A stretch of 64,000 bases of DNA from Amyloporia xantha (GCA_036971615.1 JAYKKR010000030.1:372001-436000); one strand, 5' to 3'. Shown: positions 29,486-42,700, counted from the stretch's first letter. Notes: a model not told the origin generated them from the letters alone. Translations and numbers: made by a program.

Positions 29486-32400
29486 TCAATAAATATATGT
29501 GAAGACTGTAATCATCCATTTGGGTTGAGTATATACACCAGAAAGACCAGGCATATGGAGGTCGGCATCCGAAATCTTGCCATTCAGCCTGTCCTCGTTG
29601 TCCCGCTCGATTTGTTTGCGCATATCCGTGACTTGCTGTTCGATCTTGGGTGCCATTCAGTAGATCCCAGCTGCATGCGCGAGCAATGCACGGACGTGGT
29701 AGGGCGTCGTGGTGGACGCTTGAGTCTGCACCTGTCCTCTTCCTGCCACCTCGAGACCTTCTCCGCCAGGACACCATCGACTTTCCACTGCCCTCGGCCA
29801 TCCCCACTTGGAGGCGGGACGTAGTGGAAACCTTTGACGTACTTCGCAATTTTAAGTCCGGCAGGGGCGACGCACACCCACCGCTTGCAAAGCTCGCCGC
29901 GCATCGGGTCCCCTTTCGAGTCATCATCATCACCATCCTCAATGATCCCGTCCGTCTGATCGCCGGACTCGACCTTGTCGAGAACCTCCATCTCGATGTT
30001 GTGCTCTTCGGATGCAGCCTCCTGTGACCAGAAGCCCATGGCATAGACCTTCTTGCCACTCCAGCCCATGCCTCGCAGGCACCAGTCCTCGGCCAGCGGC
30101 TTGGATCCGCTTGTCAACAACGGCGCGCCATCGCCACACTCCTTCTGAAACTCGCGGTACATGATCCGACGGGGTACACTCTCGAGGAACTTCGCAAGAA
30201 CGTTCCACGGGATAGCGCGCTCCAATATCGCAAGCGCGTGGCTGTCCTTCAGCGTGGTGGCGAGGAATGTAAGGAAGATGGTGATGTATGGGTTGAGGGT
30301 CGAGTGTGCGAATGGTGATGATTTTCGCATCGGCTTCTCGAGGACGTGGGCGAGCATTGAGAACACGAGCTGCATACCTGTCGACAGCGCCGGTGTTAGG
30401 GAAATGGGACTTTTTAGTCCCAAAAGTATAGACTCATTTCTATGCTATTTATCCTTGCTACTTATCCATTTACTCTTATTTTCACTTTAGAAGTACCGCT
30501 TTTGCCCTATTTCTTTTATAATGCTTACTATGCTTACTGCGGTCTAGGTAAGTATTAAGACCGAAGCTACCTCAATTAGGTCGGTCTTAATACACCTATA
30601 GGATCACTGAGCTTCGCTCTCAAGGTCCTATCCAAGTCTCTGACTTGAAACCATGTCCAAACCCGCTCACAGCATCACCAACCGCAGTGCCTCCCTCACA
30701 GTTGCACTAGGAGTGGCACTAAGACCGAGGCCACTCCGAGGCTCACCAAGGCCTCATGTAGGCTACATAGCCTCGGTCTTGTTGCGCTGTATAGCCCCAG
30801 TCATAGCCTCGCTTATTGTTCTTGCTTGAGGCTATACAAAGGCTATACTGTGCCACTTGAAGGGCAGTGACTAGGACAATAGGAAAAAGCTTCGGACTTG
30901 ATGTGCATGGTTAAAGCATGGTTAAAGCGAGGTAAAGGAATAGGTTAGAAGCCTCTGGTACTTAGAAGGAACATTTGAGTAGGTTCTATTCTGCTTATTT
31001 AATCTTGTCTCAGGAAATGTATATAAGACCGCTCTCATGTACACTACAAAACATCATCTTTCCACCCAATCCATTTGTAAGCTTCAGTGCTACATTGAGA
31101 CCTTGTCTCCTTCTCGGTTTTGTAGGACTTGCCATAGCTACGCGCTGGTATCAGACCTATTCCAGACTCGACAAACTACTTATAGCTTGCGCTAAGTAGC
31201 GGTCTTCGGTATTGCTTCGCGCTACCTAAAGACCTTAGTCTGGCAACAATACTTGAGAAGGATTTGAGTATCATTGTATCGTTTGAAGTCCTACTTTGAA
31301 ACCTTCTATTCATATCTTAAGACCTATCTGATAATACTCCAAGTCTATTCAATCTCTTCTATTCAAGTCTCTGTAGCCGGTATACAGAACTTCACTGTGT
31401 CTCGGAATTGAAGACCTATTGCATTTGAGTTCAGTACAAGTAAGTAAGCCTGGCTCAAAGGTATTGACTTGTAACTCGTTGTGTGATCTGGTACAATCCC
31501 ACTACCACGCCTTCGCCCTTTGGTCTTCAGTTAACTCTGAAACCTTTCTTCATTCTATTCAAGTCTGGACTTGAATCCATTTGTATTCATCATTAGAAAG
31601 GCTAAAAGCGGTCTTACTCCGGTCTTATTAGACTCAGACTAAGTACCCTTTGAGACCTCTATAGTGAAGTCTATTACTTCATTTCCTTATCAAAGCGGTC
31701 TTACTACGGTCTTACTAGACTTGTAATCAATACCCTTTGATACCTCTATAGTGGTATTAGCTTTCCTTTGAAGTCTATTGCTTCATTTCCTTCACAAAGC
31801 GGTCTTACGTCGGTCTTACAAGGCTCGGACTAAAAGCCCTTTTTATACCATTAACAGGGTATTAGCCTTATTTTGAAGTCCAGTGCTTCATTTTGCATAA
31901 CCTTTCTAGCTCGGTTTCAGCAGACCTTAGACCTATCCTAAGGGTCTCGCTGCAAAAGTCACCAGATCCATAACAGCCGGGGGAAGCGTGGGCTCGCTCG
32001 GGGATGGGATGGTGTCAGAGAGCATGGGGGAAGACTTGTGATGTGCGCATAGCGCCTCGGGAGGCACATCTTCATCATCAATGTCCATCCTCTTCTCATC
32101 ATCCTCCACCTTCTTTGCCATTAACTTCACTCGTCCAGCTGCGGCGTTCGCCACTATCGGGCTGACGCTCGCCTTGCCGATGTGTGCTTCTCGACCTCCG
32201 ATACCGGAGATGCGCCTGAGGACAGCGTTTGGCCGACCATATTCCAAGATGGCGCCCAGGTTCACGACAGCCATCATGATCCAGTCGCGTTCTTGAACAA
32301 CGGCGCCTTCTAGATACGCCCCATAAGTTAGCATGTGTCCTTAAGGGTAAGAAGAACTAGCACACAACCCGAGCCTGTGGTCAGTGGGGCTTGCACCGAG

Positions 32401-33620
32401 GGTTGCCATAATTGAGAACCCTCGAGGCTAGTCCCAGGTACACGACCCGGGGAGAATGCTAGCATTTCACACGTGGCGATATTGAGAGATAGAACATGCT
32501 ACGAACCTTCGATATAGAGCTTCTCCTCGAAGCGATCCAGTACGCGCCGGAAGTCGTCTAGCTGAATATTCGTGAAGAGAATGCTGTGCGGCAAGATGAA
32601 GAGCTCCGTGAGCCCCGCGTCCGGTGCCTGGCGACGTGCTTGGGCAGGGGGTGACCACAGCTGAAGGATAGACTCTCTTGCCGTGGTAAAGGGATGCAGC
32701 GCGATCATGCTGGTTTGATATTAGCGCTTCCCGTCATCAGGAATAGAGATCGATAATCACACACCTCCTCACGAAATGGTACGTCGCCCTCAACTCCTCA
32801 TTGCTCGGGTCCTTCTCCCGACTCAGCAGCCCAAGGTGGTGATGCAGCTTGCCCGTGCCCGGTGTCAGCGCCAGTCCCCGCGCAAACCACTCGCGCGCAA
32901 TTTGGCGCCACCGCTCCTTCTCCAGCTCGAGCTCCATCAGCCTCGCGGCGGCGATGCTGACGCTCGGGCTGTCATTCTGTTGACGACGGGCATGAGACAG
33001 CGGCGAGTCGTCGATGTGCGCGGCAGGAGTTTGGTGGAGGGGATCTTTGGCTTGTCAGAGCTGTCATTATCGTCATCATCCGCGGGCTGAGGGACATCGA
33101 GGTGGACTCACAACAGAGCTGACGCTCCAGGTCTGGGGAGGCTACCTGAAGTAGTTTGCATGCTGTCAAGGAGGGCGCACACCGCCATGCGATACCGAGC
33201 GAGGTCACCTAGCGCTTCCACCCATGTACTGTGGAACTCCGCCAGGTTTCGCTCCTCGAGGAGACCGGAATAGAAGGAGTATACATAGTAGATGTGAAAT
33301 CCTGTAAGGATGAATTACGTAACACAGAAATGCTTTACCTGCAGATATTCGAGAGCGATGGGTGAATTGTGTGGTGGTCGCGCGGTGCGGTGCAGCGACT
33401 CGAGCAGTCTGAAGAAAGCATGTGTCCACAGGCAGATAATGAGATTGCAGTTTGATGGGATATTTTGTTGTGAGGCTCGCAATGAAGGCACGAGTAGTGT
33501 TCGTGTGAGCAGCTGACCTAGAGCCCAATAAGCCAAATACTGAGAAAAATGATCTCTAATTTCTGCGACACAGGATCTGACTTGAAGCATGGAGTTGAGA
33601 CGACTTGAAGGAGTTGCCAA
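29486..33620 (-). pseudogene. EST1/SMG5-7-like protein gene, disrupted
   Basis: Minus-strand exons read as: up to 33620 down to 33343 (L-W-T-H-A-F-F-R-L-L-E-S-L), about 33146-33304, 32765-33050, 32507-32709, then one exon 31981-32309 plus 29692-30393 split by an insertion, and 29486-29644. The N-terminal half is the TPR-like EST1 domain (A-L-G-D-L-A-R-Y-R; L-A-L-T-P-G-T-G; Y-H-F-V-R). The C-terminal half is the Est1 nucleic-acid-binding type (L-S-T-G-M-Q-L-V-F-S-M-L; P-L-A-E-D-W-C-L-R-G-M). Family members act in telomere maintenance or nonsense-mediated decay. Damage: a 1,582-bp insertion, and two extra bases just after the intron near 33304 that shift the frame of the F-x-I-Y-Y segment. The N-terminus before 33620 is not resolved. 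Confidence 0.8.
30394..31975. mobile_element. 1,582-bp solo-LTR-like insertion in the EST1-like gene
   Basis: Starts TGTTAGGG and ends CATAACA (TGTTA/TAACA inverted termini), flanked by GCCGG on both sides (30389-30393, 31976-31980): a perfect 5-bp TSD. Removing it and one TSD copy restores an uninterrupted EST1-like reading frame (L-P-P-A followed by L-S-T-G). No internal coding region and no second LTR seen, so it is either a very long solo LTR or a non-autonomous element. It holds three tandem imperfect units of about 90-105 bp starting near 31604, 31692 and 31796, each beginning AAAGCGGTCTTAC. Confidence 0.85.
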
Positions 33621-34040
33621 AACAGGCGAACTTCCAGTAGGCGCCCATATAGCCGCGCTTCAATGGATGCATAATTTGAGCAATACTCCCGGGGCGTTAA
33701 TTGCTAAGTAAAACAGAATGGTTGAGGGGATTATATGATGTATAATGGACATTCTGGCTGCTTAAACTCTTGACTCTGGGCAGCACGAACATATGCTTTT
33801 CCTTTGGCACAGTCGGTGTCCTTGCACGGTCACATGACCGTTGCGAGACTCGGTATGGTTTGGCTCTGGGTGCAATGTGAGTGCTGTCTCTTCTATGTCC
33901 GTCTGCCTTAGAGATACATCTAATCTAGGTTGGCTATTTCAATTCAAGCACTACACTATTCTTGGCTAGTAAACTGTTAATACTTGATAGGGTAGTCAAT
34001 ATGTGGCAGTTTGTTTCGGTAGAGAACAAATACATTCAAG
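33621..34040. other. Intergenic stretch
   Basis: AT-rich, no supported gene. The missing first exons of the EST1-like gene would be expected here but I cannot read them. Nothing else is seen before the end of the MULE-type gene. Confidence 0.4.
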
Positions 34041-34399
34041 TTAGGGGCCAGTCCGACTCGCTGAGGTGAGTCTAGCAGTAATAATTGGCATAAAATCAGA
34101 CCTAGTGACCCTCACACAGCCCAGTTTTTCAAAAGTATGAACAGGACTTTTGCAAGTCTGAGCCTGCTCTGGCGATGGTGCACGCAGCCGCTTCGCAGTG
34201 CGGAGCTCTGAAGACCCAGTCCTCCGAGCCGAGGGGCCGGCAGGGATGTACAATGAGGTAGATGTATTCGTTAGCATCAGAATATCATTTTCCCCTTCCA
34301 TGGTGAGCTCAGGCTAGAGCATGAACCTGCAATCAGAAATATGCACAGCTCGCTGGACAAGACGAAACTCACCTGGATGGGCTGGTATCCATGTGGCGG
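34041..34399 (-). pseudogene. C-terminal exons of the MULE-type gene, cut off by element A
   Basis: On the minus strand, sequence right at the edge of element A (34371-34399) continues the frame that stops at 48254 on the other side of A. It is followed by a GT/AG intron of about 46-60 nt and a final exon of about 90 codons ending at the TAA at 34041 (contains A-K-R-L-R-A-P-S-P-E-Q). GCGG at 34396-34399 equals GCGG at 48254-48257. The last exon has no known domain and a basic, Ser/Thr-rich character. Confidence 0.6.
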
Positions 34400-35874
34400 T
34401 GTAAGGAATGGGTACGCGCTACCCTATGAACGGACGGTAGGGCAGGACGAGACAGCGGAACGGAGGAGATGCGATCACGCGGGACAAAAGAGCTCGGCGG
34501 AAGCCAGCATGGCATTCGAACGGAACGACTACAGGACGGAACGCTAATCTACGGTCGACAAGTCGATGGGAGCGTCGGGCCCTTCCCCGCCGACGTCAGA
34601 GAACGAGCGGTGGTGCGGGGGACGATAAATAGTCTCCCGGTGGTAACGGAAATCCTCCTCCGCAGGGGTACGGGCCCGCGAGGGACCTCCCTCCCGACGT
34701 CCTCCCCTCCCTCCCAGAGCATGAGCGGCAACATGGATCGAGTGCTCTAGGTCTTCGAACGCCCGCGGATAGGGACGCATACGGTCCAAAGTGTCCGAGA
34801 ACTGGCGGGCGACAAGTTCGAGCCGTTCTAAAGCTTCATCGGTACGTTCCTCGGCGATGCGGGGAGGGGTCCAGAAGGCCTCTTCCGTGTACAACGGGAG
34901 GGGAGGCGGAGTACCAGCTTCGTCCCGCTGCGCATTGGAACGAACCTCGTCGGGGCTCCAGGCGATCCCAGGATAGGGGACTGCACCGCGATGGCTCAGG
35001 GAGGAGCGGAAGATCGAGTCGATGTAGTGGACGAGCTCGCGGAGGGTGACGAAGGCAGTGAGCGGAGGGAGCGTGAGGTTCCCCCGCGGCTATGGCTTGG
35101 GCTCGAGCTTCATAGGCAAGGCGCTGCGGGACGGGACGTGAGGGGAAGGAAAGAGAAGTAAAAGAGAAGGTGGACAAACCAGCAGCCAGCGCACTCCGTG
35201 CGCCCAGGCAAGCCAAGCAGCCGGATCGGAAGGGCGGAATGAAGGCTCAACAACGCACTCAGCGCGAAGCACGTCTACGAGGAGGAGGTAGCGGCGGACG
35301 TGGAGGGAACCGATGGGGTCGGTGGGTTCGGCAGGCTCAGACATGGCGAATGAGGCGAAGGGAGGGAAGAGCGCGCGGAAGGAGGATAAGTAAGTCAGGG
35401 GAAGAGTCGGAGGGGAGGCAGCGGGAGGTAGCGGGAGGAAGCGGGAGGGAGAGTGACATGGCAGCGCATGCGGGACGAGGTATATATGAGGAAGGGGGAC
35501 GAGGCGGAGGGGGCATCTACCATCTGGTACGAGCTGCGACTGGGACTTTGACTTTCACGCGACCGGGTTTTCTTGCTCAGCGGAGCATACTGCGTTTTAC
35601 TTCTACGAGAGGGCGAGCAAGCGGCTTGACCCATTTTACTGCGATTCGGGATACCTACTGCGTACTGAGGACTGCGACTGCGACTTGACTGGGATAGCAC
35701 ACATAGAGCGTCCCCCATATACCTACGAGTCTCTAGCTCAATCAATTCTTTTCTCTCTTGCTCATCCTCCGTGCCAGACGCTGCGAACGTCTTCACTCCC
35801 CTTTCCCTTCGACTCATTGATCTGTTCCTTCCAGGTGTGCTTATCGCACAGCGGGAGGAGCACCAAGCCTTACA
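34400..35874 (+). repeat. L1, left LTR of element A
   Basis: 1,475 bp, TGTAAGG...CCTTACA. Nearly identical to L2 and L3. Two private differences were seen by eye: an extra C at 35081-35085, which breaks its antisense gene, and a CTTTCCC/CTTCCCC change near 35798. Right flank CCGAT does not match the left flank, as expected if an inversion replaced its neighbour. Confidence 0.85.
34544..35344 (-). pseudogene. LTR-encoded antisense gene in L1, frameshifted
   Basis: Same gene as in L2 and L3, start 35344, stop at 34544, with the same 56-nt intron. One extra C in the run at 35081-35085 shifts the frame of exon 2 about 10 codons after the splice. Confidence 0.7.
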
Positions 35875-35925
35875 CCGATCTCCCTGAGTTTCTTCCCTCG
35901 TCCCTCTATCTTCGTACCCCGTCTC

Positions 35926-36727
35926 ATGAGCGCGACGCCCCCGGTGTTTTCTCCTGAGGAGGCCCGCGAAAGGTACCTGCAGGTCCTCTGTGACAACCCC
36001 ATCCCCTCCGATCCGGCCGCACGCATTGCGTGGGTCCACGCCATAGACACCGCCGAGGTACGTGCTCCCCCTTCCGCCCACACTATACGTTGTCCTCAAA
36101 CCCCCGCCTAGGCCGTCCTTCATTCCACGCTTCCGGAGGACTATGACCCTTCGTCCCCGTCGGAGCCCGTCCCCGGGATCGACGTCCTTGCCCGCCGCGC
36201 TGTGGTGGACTCCTTCCGCCTGCGTTACCTCCCGCATCCGCCACCAGTCCCCATCCGCCTGACTGCCTTAGAACTCCAAAACGTCCAACTCCAAGCGCGC
36301 ATCGACCAACTCGAACCCGCTCTCGCTCAGATCCTACAAGTGCAAATGGACCCGCTGCGCTCTGACGTCATTGCCCACGCCCTCGAGATCCTCGCGGAAG
36401 TAGATCACCGTTTGTCTCTCCAAGACACGGCCCTTTCTTCCGCGCTGGGAACGTCCATGTCCCTCCTTCGTGCCGAGGTCCACGCGGCGCGCCCGCGATT
36501 CCTCGTCTGCCTTGCGTATCCTCCAAGACCAGGTCGCCCACGGATTCGACCGAGCCGCCTTCTCCCTCTCTACCCACAACACCGTAATCCAGTCCCTTCT
36601 CCGCCGCGTCCTCGCCCTGGAAGCCCGCTTCCCTTCCCCCGACCCTCCTTCCATTCCCTACTCTTCCCCCCCATCGTCAGATCCTTCCTCCCCGCTCGAT
36701 CCCTCCCCTTCCGCTTCCTCCCCATAA
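35926..36727 (+). pseudogene. Antisense gene 1 of element A (two exons, one frameshift)
   Basis: ATG 35926, exon 1 to 36057, intron 36058-36111 (GTACGT...TAG, 54 nt, phase 0), exon 2 to 36727. The N-terminus (M-S-A-T-P-P...P-S-D-P-A-A-R-I-A-W-V-H-A) parallels the LTR gene (P-S-D-P-A-A-W-L-A-W-A-H-G) and the intron is at the same place, so they are paralogues. A long heptad-like helix follows (L-E-L-Q-N-V-Q-L-Q-A-R-I), then a Ser/Pro tail. The frame shifts by one base between about 36455 and 36500. It converges on the pol stop 52 bp away. Function unknown. Confidence 0.6.
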
Positions 36728-36779
36728 CTCTTTTGCTCGCTTTCCCGACCCACCTCTTCATCCCCTACTTCCATTTCGT

Positions 36780-39700
36780 CTAATACCCCTTTTGCGCTTC
36801 TTCCGCTTCTTCGACGATCTTGCGCACGTCTAGTGCAACCTCCTTTCGCGCCTTATACGGTACCACACGGAACGCTGCGTACTGTAGTCTCGACACCGCT
36901 CCTGTTAGTTCCGCGAGTATGTAGGCTCCTCCTTTTGTACGCCGTATGACAATCATAGGCCCGAAATACCGGGGTTTTGACTTCCTGCTATGCTCCGTCT
37001 CGATCTGTGAGTTCCGCACCAGCACCAGATCCCCCGCCGTGAACACAAAATCCTTGATCGTCCGTGCGAACCGCCGCTCAAAATCCTTGACCGATGTGTA
37101 TCGAGCCGCTAGCACCCTCCGCCGTACGTCCTGCAAATCCTCCGCCCGTTTGAGCAGCTGGCGCCCCCGGATTTCAAGTAGGTCCACATCGCTGACCTCC
37201 TTCCGGTCGGGCGGCACCAAGTAAGTAGCTTCCGCCAGGTCGAAAGGGAAGACTGGTTCGATCCCGTGCGCGATAAAGAAAGGCGAAGTGCCCGTCGATT
37301 TCTGAATCGTCACCCGTTCCGCCCAAAACACAGCATGCATCACCTTAGGCCACCCCTTCTCGTTCCCTCCGCAAAGCTTAACCGCTGCTTCCCGTACGTC
37401 CCGGTGCCTCCGCTCCACGATCCCGTTCGCCTGTGAGTTGTACGCTGAGATTCGAATATGGTTGATTTTGTACCGTTCCCGCAGGTGTTCCAACGCCGCG
37501 ACAAATGGTGTCCCGTTATCCGTAACAATCTCCTCCACCGCTCCCCACCGACACAGCAGCTCCTCGTAGATGAAGTTTCCAATCGTCACTCCTGTCTCCT
37601 TCCGCAGCATCCGCCATTCTGGGTAAGATGACAGGGAACAACGCGCTGGACGATATGCGTGTACCCGTATGCTGTTGGCATGTGCATCGAGTCCATGTGC
37701 ACCTTCGAAAACAGCCCCCCCGGCATAGGTACCGTCGGTGGGATGTGGTACTTGTGCGCCTTGCGGAGCTGACACTCATGGCAGCTTCCCACATACCATT
37801 TTACGTCGTGATCGAGACTAACCCACCAGAATCGTTCGAGGAGCCGGGCGCGCACCGTGAAGATCCCCTTGTGCCCGAGGGAGTCGTGCGCCTCTTTCAT
37901 CAGGCCGTACCGTTTCCCTTTCTCCACCACCACCTTGTGCTTCCCTCCTTTATCTTTCTTCCAGAGCCTCCCCCCTTTGACAAAGAACTTGCTAGCGTAA
38001 CGGACGAACGAGGTGAACTGCCTTTCGTCCATTCCTTCCGGCCGCCTCGGGTCTCGTAGAAATTCGTCTACCTTCCGCACCCTTTCCTCCTGCGCCCCTC
38101 CTTTGCCGACCTCTGGGATCTCTACCCCCTCTCCCGCGTCCAGCGACCACACCATGAGTCCCTCCTCGTTCCTCTTCCCTCCCGGCGTATTCAAGACCTC
38201 CATGGTGAACACGTACACCTCGTCAATCCACTCTTCGAAGTCATCTTCCTCTTCCGGGTCTTCTTCCGCTGCTCCCCGCCACGAAAGCCCATCCGCCCCC
38301 GCGTGCCGTTCCCCCGGCACGTGTACCAGCTTGAAGTCGAATAGGAGGATCCCAGCGATCCATCTGTTGATAGTGGCGTTTGGTTGGATGTCTGGGTTAT
38401 TTAGCATCCCCTTAATATATTTGGCGTCGACTTCGACGACCAGCTTCTTCACTCCGATAATGTAGATCCGGCACGCTCGCAGTGCCCGGAACAACCCAAA
38501 CAGCTCCAGCTTGGCTTGCGAGTATCGGGATTCGCGTTCGTTCCACGTTATGGACCCGAACCGGTTTGGCCTTCTCTTCCCGTCCTCCCCTTTCTGTAAG
38601 ATCACGAACCCCACCCCGATCCACGATGAATCCACCGCCAGAATTACCTCCCGTTCGGACCCATAGTCAATCGGGACGAGCGCGGGCGAGTTGATTACTG
38701 CGTCCTTCAGCTTCCGCATAGCGTCCTCCTGCGCCTCCTCCCATACGAAGTCGGCTCCCTTCCGAAGCAGGTCGTTGAGTGGGCGCGCCATTTTTCCGAA
38801 GTCCTTTACGAACATCCGCACCAGCCCGCAGGTCCCCAAAAATCCTCGCACGTTTGTTACCGTCTCGCACCGCGGCCAATCCTTGATCTTCTGCACTCGG
38901 GACTCCTCCGGGACCCTCCCCTCGTACGTGCATCGGTGCCCTACTACCACCACCTCTGGAACGCACAAATACGCCTTCTTCCCCAAGAACGTCCCTCCCA
39001 CGTTCCCGATCCGTTGCAACACCCGATTTACGTTCTGTAGGTGTTCCCACACGAATCGCCTTATCCCTGGGTTCCCCTCAATTGTCTCATACCCCCCCCT
39101 TTCCAGCTCGTACCGGGTCTTTGGCCCTTTAATTGGCACGTCATCGATGAACGGGACCGTGACATGCGGAATCTCGTCCTGCAGGATGAAGGTCACATCC
39201 CCATGCATAATTTGCGCAGAATTGGTATACCCCATCGGAATCGAGGTCAGCCAAAATGCCCCCAGCGGCGTCTGGAACGAGGTGATGTCCCGAGACCGGG
39301 CGTCCAGGGTCCGCTGGTCGAAAGCTACGTATAGGTCCAGGATCCCATAACATCCCCTTCCCCCAAAGGACTCCGCCAAATGTTCTACCAGTGGGGGAAC
39401 CGCCGCGTCCTTGATAGCTACGCCGTTTAGGGGTTGTAGATCGTGCACCAACCGGAGGGACTTCCCGTCTTTCTTTACCACGCAGAACCACCTGGACCGG
39501 TACGACGAGTTCGAAGGCTCGTACACCCCGAGCGATCTTGTCCTTGATGATTTGTACGACCTGATCAAAGATTCCCGGCGGGATAGGGATGTTCTTCAGC
39601 ACCCACGAAACGTGTTCCACCGTCGGAATCATGACCGGGTCGAAGTATTCGTCCGAGAACCTTCCCTTCTCCGTCTCGTCCCAGGCGAACACCCGCTCGT

Positions 39701-42700
39701 GCTGTCCCACTAAAAAGTCCACCAACTTCACTTCCTCTGGCCACAGGAATCCCCCCTACGTCCAACGCCTTCCTCCGCTCGTCCATATAACGCCCCTGCG
39801 GGTGGAACTCGGGCGGCCGACGAGGCAGCTCCGGTAGGTTCCTCAGGGGGTCCCCTGGCGCTCTTCGCACGATTCGAAATTCTTCAGGTAGCGTCGTCGC
39901 CACCGGCCTTACCTTGTTCGCTACCTTCTTGTAGGCGTACGCATGTACCACCTCGTCTTCTTCTACCCAGAATCCTTCCTTCCCGCTCCTTCCGCTCCCT
40001 TCCGGCACTACAAGTCCTCCCTCCCGCGTTAAGTGTATCCTCTTCTTCCCTGCTTGCACCACCAGTGGTCGTTCGTTCATCTTGGGTTCGCGCGGCACAT
40101 AGGAGGAAACAGAAATGCATTGAGACTGAATATCCTTGCCGATACATGATATGTGCGAATTGTCCAGACGAGACGACGACACCCGGGTGCGATTACCCCT
40201 CTCTTCTTCCCCCCGCGCAGTGCTCCTCTCCGCCGATTTGCCTGCTCTATCTATCGGGTCGGAAGGGGTATACAGAGAGTATAAACGTACGAGTGCGTCT
40301 CTGCGAGCGTTGCCCGCATCCTCGACTATTGAAAACCCGCCGCGGATGGCTTCCGTCGACCGTTCCGCGGTTTTGTCGCCACCATCACCCGTTCCCCTGT
40401 CTCCGGGTCCGTAAGAGTGATTTGTTGTTCGCCGGAGGGGAAGTCCCGCGTTTCGCAAGCAGTCAGAGCAAAGAAGGGCCGTCCCAGGAGGACTTCGAAC
40501 GGCGCGTCGTCCAGCACCTGCAGCTGGAGGTACAGGTCAACGCTCCCGAACGTGAAACGTACGTTTTGCGCCTTCCCGACCGTTTTCACTTGTGCGCTGT
40601 TGGCCGTCTCCATCGTAATGGCTTCGTCAGGCTTCAGGACGATCCCTGTCTTCTCCCAGATGTCCTTCCGCATGGCCACGATCTGCGCCCGCCGTCGAGC
40701 ACACACTCGCATGTGAACTTCCCTTCGATAACTGGTTCCACCGCTCGCAGCGCCAGGGAGTCGTGCCCGATACTCGCCCCTCCTTCCGTAACCTGGAAGG
40801 TTTCCTTCGCGTCCTCCCAATGGTCCTCGTCGTCGACTTCTACCAGACCGGCGGTGGCTACCCGCGACGTCGTCACATCCCCCTTCACTTCCTTCCGCAC
40901 CCCTGCCGAGATCACCAGCACCTCCCCCACCGTCATCTCCACCTTCGTCCCGTAGAGCTTCTTCGTCGCTTCCGCCACCGAGTACCGTTGTTCGATCTCC
41001 GTCTGGTACTTGTATTGCCCCGTGGTTCCTCCCGCCCCCTTTCCTTCGCTTCCCTTAGCCTTTTCCTCGCTCGTCCGTGGTATGTTGGCCGCAGGTATCC
41101 CCGGCGGTTTCCCTCCTGGGCCCCGCAACGCCGCCCCCGTCCTCGCCCCTGTCTTCTTCACTTCTTCGAACCGCACTTCCTTCTTCTTTGCCCGCGCCAA
41201 CTCTGCTTGGAGAACCCAGACCCTTTCCGACGGATCTTCCTCATCCGACGAACCTTCGTCCCTCGTCTCCACCATGTTCACGCCCTCGTATATCTGGAAA
41301 AGATTCGCGGCCAAGTGCGGAGGGGCCTGTCGCTCGTTCCCCGCGACTCGTACCAGTTGCCCAGGGTTCTGGGCGTGCCACAAGTCCACTCGATCCTTCA
41401 TGTACTCTCCAGGCAGGCCGCGCGGAACGAACATGCTGTTCGGGAGCCGTACTTTCCCAGTCTCGTCCCGGTAGATCTTCCGGTCAAGGATATACTGGAG
41501 GATAATCCCGCAGTTCCGCATGAAGTGCTCCGGGTCCCCACAGAAGTTGCACAGGAAGTTGCCCGGCGCTCCTCCCGCTCCTTGCACGACCCCTCCCCCG
41601 GTCCGCGGCGCCCCTCCCGCTCCTCCGCTGCGTCCCGCCAAGAACACCTGCATCATCTGTATCGTCTGGTTGAAGAGCGCCAAGTCCACGCCCTCCGTCT
41701 TTACCACCGCGGTCGCTGCTGGAGGCGCTGTCGTCCCGCTCGTCCCTGCTGTGTCTCTTCCGCCCTCCCACGGCTCCTCCTCCTACTCCCGGGAGGCACT
41801 TCTGCGCCACCTTGTGCATTACATCCATCCCCCACGGGTCGTCCGGGTCGTGGTCGGGTTCTGCGATCTCCGCCCTCCGAGTAATCGTCCGCAGTTCTTC
41901 CTCCCCAAACCCGCGCATGTACACTTCGTCCCTGTGCCGCGCCGCTATCTTGCTCTTCGATATCAGGAAGGCTGCGACCGGGGAATACTCTCGATAATAT
42001 GCGGCCTCCTCCCCCCTCGTCCGCACCCCCTTGTCTCGCGCCGACTGTGCTATGCGATCGAGGTCTGCCGCGGTGTACCTCTTGTCTCCGTCCGCCCCCG
42101 GGTACAAGGCCTTCACCCCTCGCTTAAACACCAAATACACCCGCCCAGTGGCCCCATCCGCCGTCTTCCATAGTTCCTCTTGTTCCACCATCAGGTACTT
42201 CAGCGCGTACCGTATCTTCTCTTCTTCCGTTGTAATCCCTGCTGCCGCGCACAGGTCCTCTAGATCCTCGAAATATCGCAGTAGATTGCGCGGTTCCCTG
42301 TCAAAGGTCGGCGCCGTCTTCGCCCCTCGCACGGGCATGGATGAAGTAGGCATGGCACGTGCGGGTACTGTAGCACTCGTCGATTGGGTAGGTGCGGGAC
42401 GGGGCGAGCTCACTCGTGATGGAGGGAGTGGTATGCTCGCGGGATCTATGTATGTCGACAGGATGGTAGGCTCGACGACCTCGCGTTTGACTTGTACTGA
42501 GGGTGGTGCCGAAATCGTTCGTCGGCGTGGACGTTCAGGAGGAATGGGAGATGAGCGGGTTGACGGGGTCACGGATGATTCGGTGACTGATGAGATTGTG
42601 GATGTTTCTTCGGTACTCCTTCCTTCCGCCGGTGGCTCGTGGTTTACTGGGGAATGGAGCGGAGGCGAAGGATGTTCAAGGGATACAGAGCGCGTGTTGC

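Noticed and set aside
34041..34300. Independent 86-aa gene
   Set aside because: It joins, through an intron and the TSD, to the MULE-type frame on the other side of element A.
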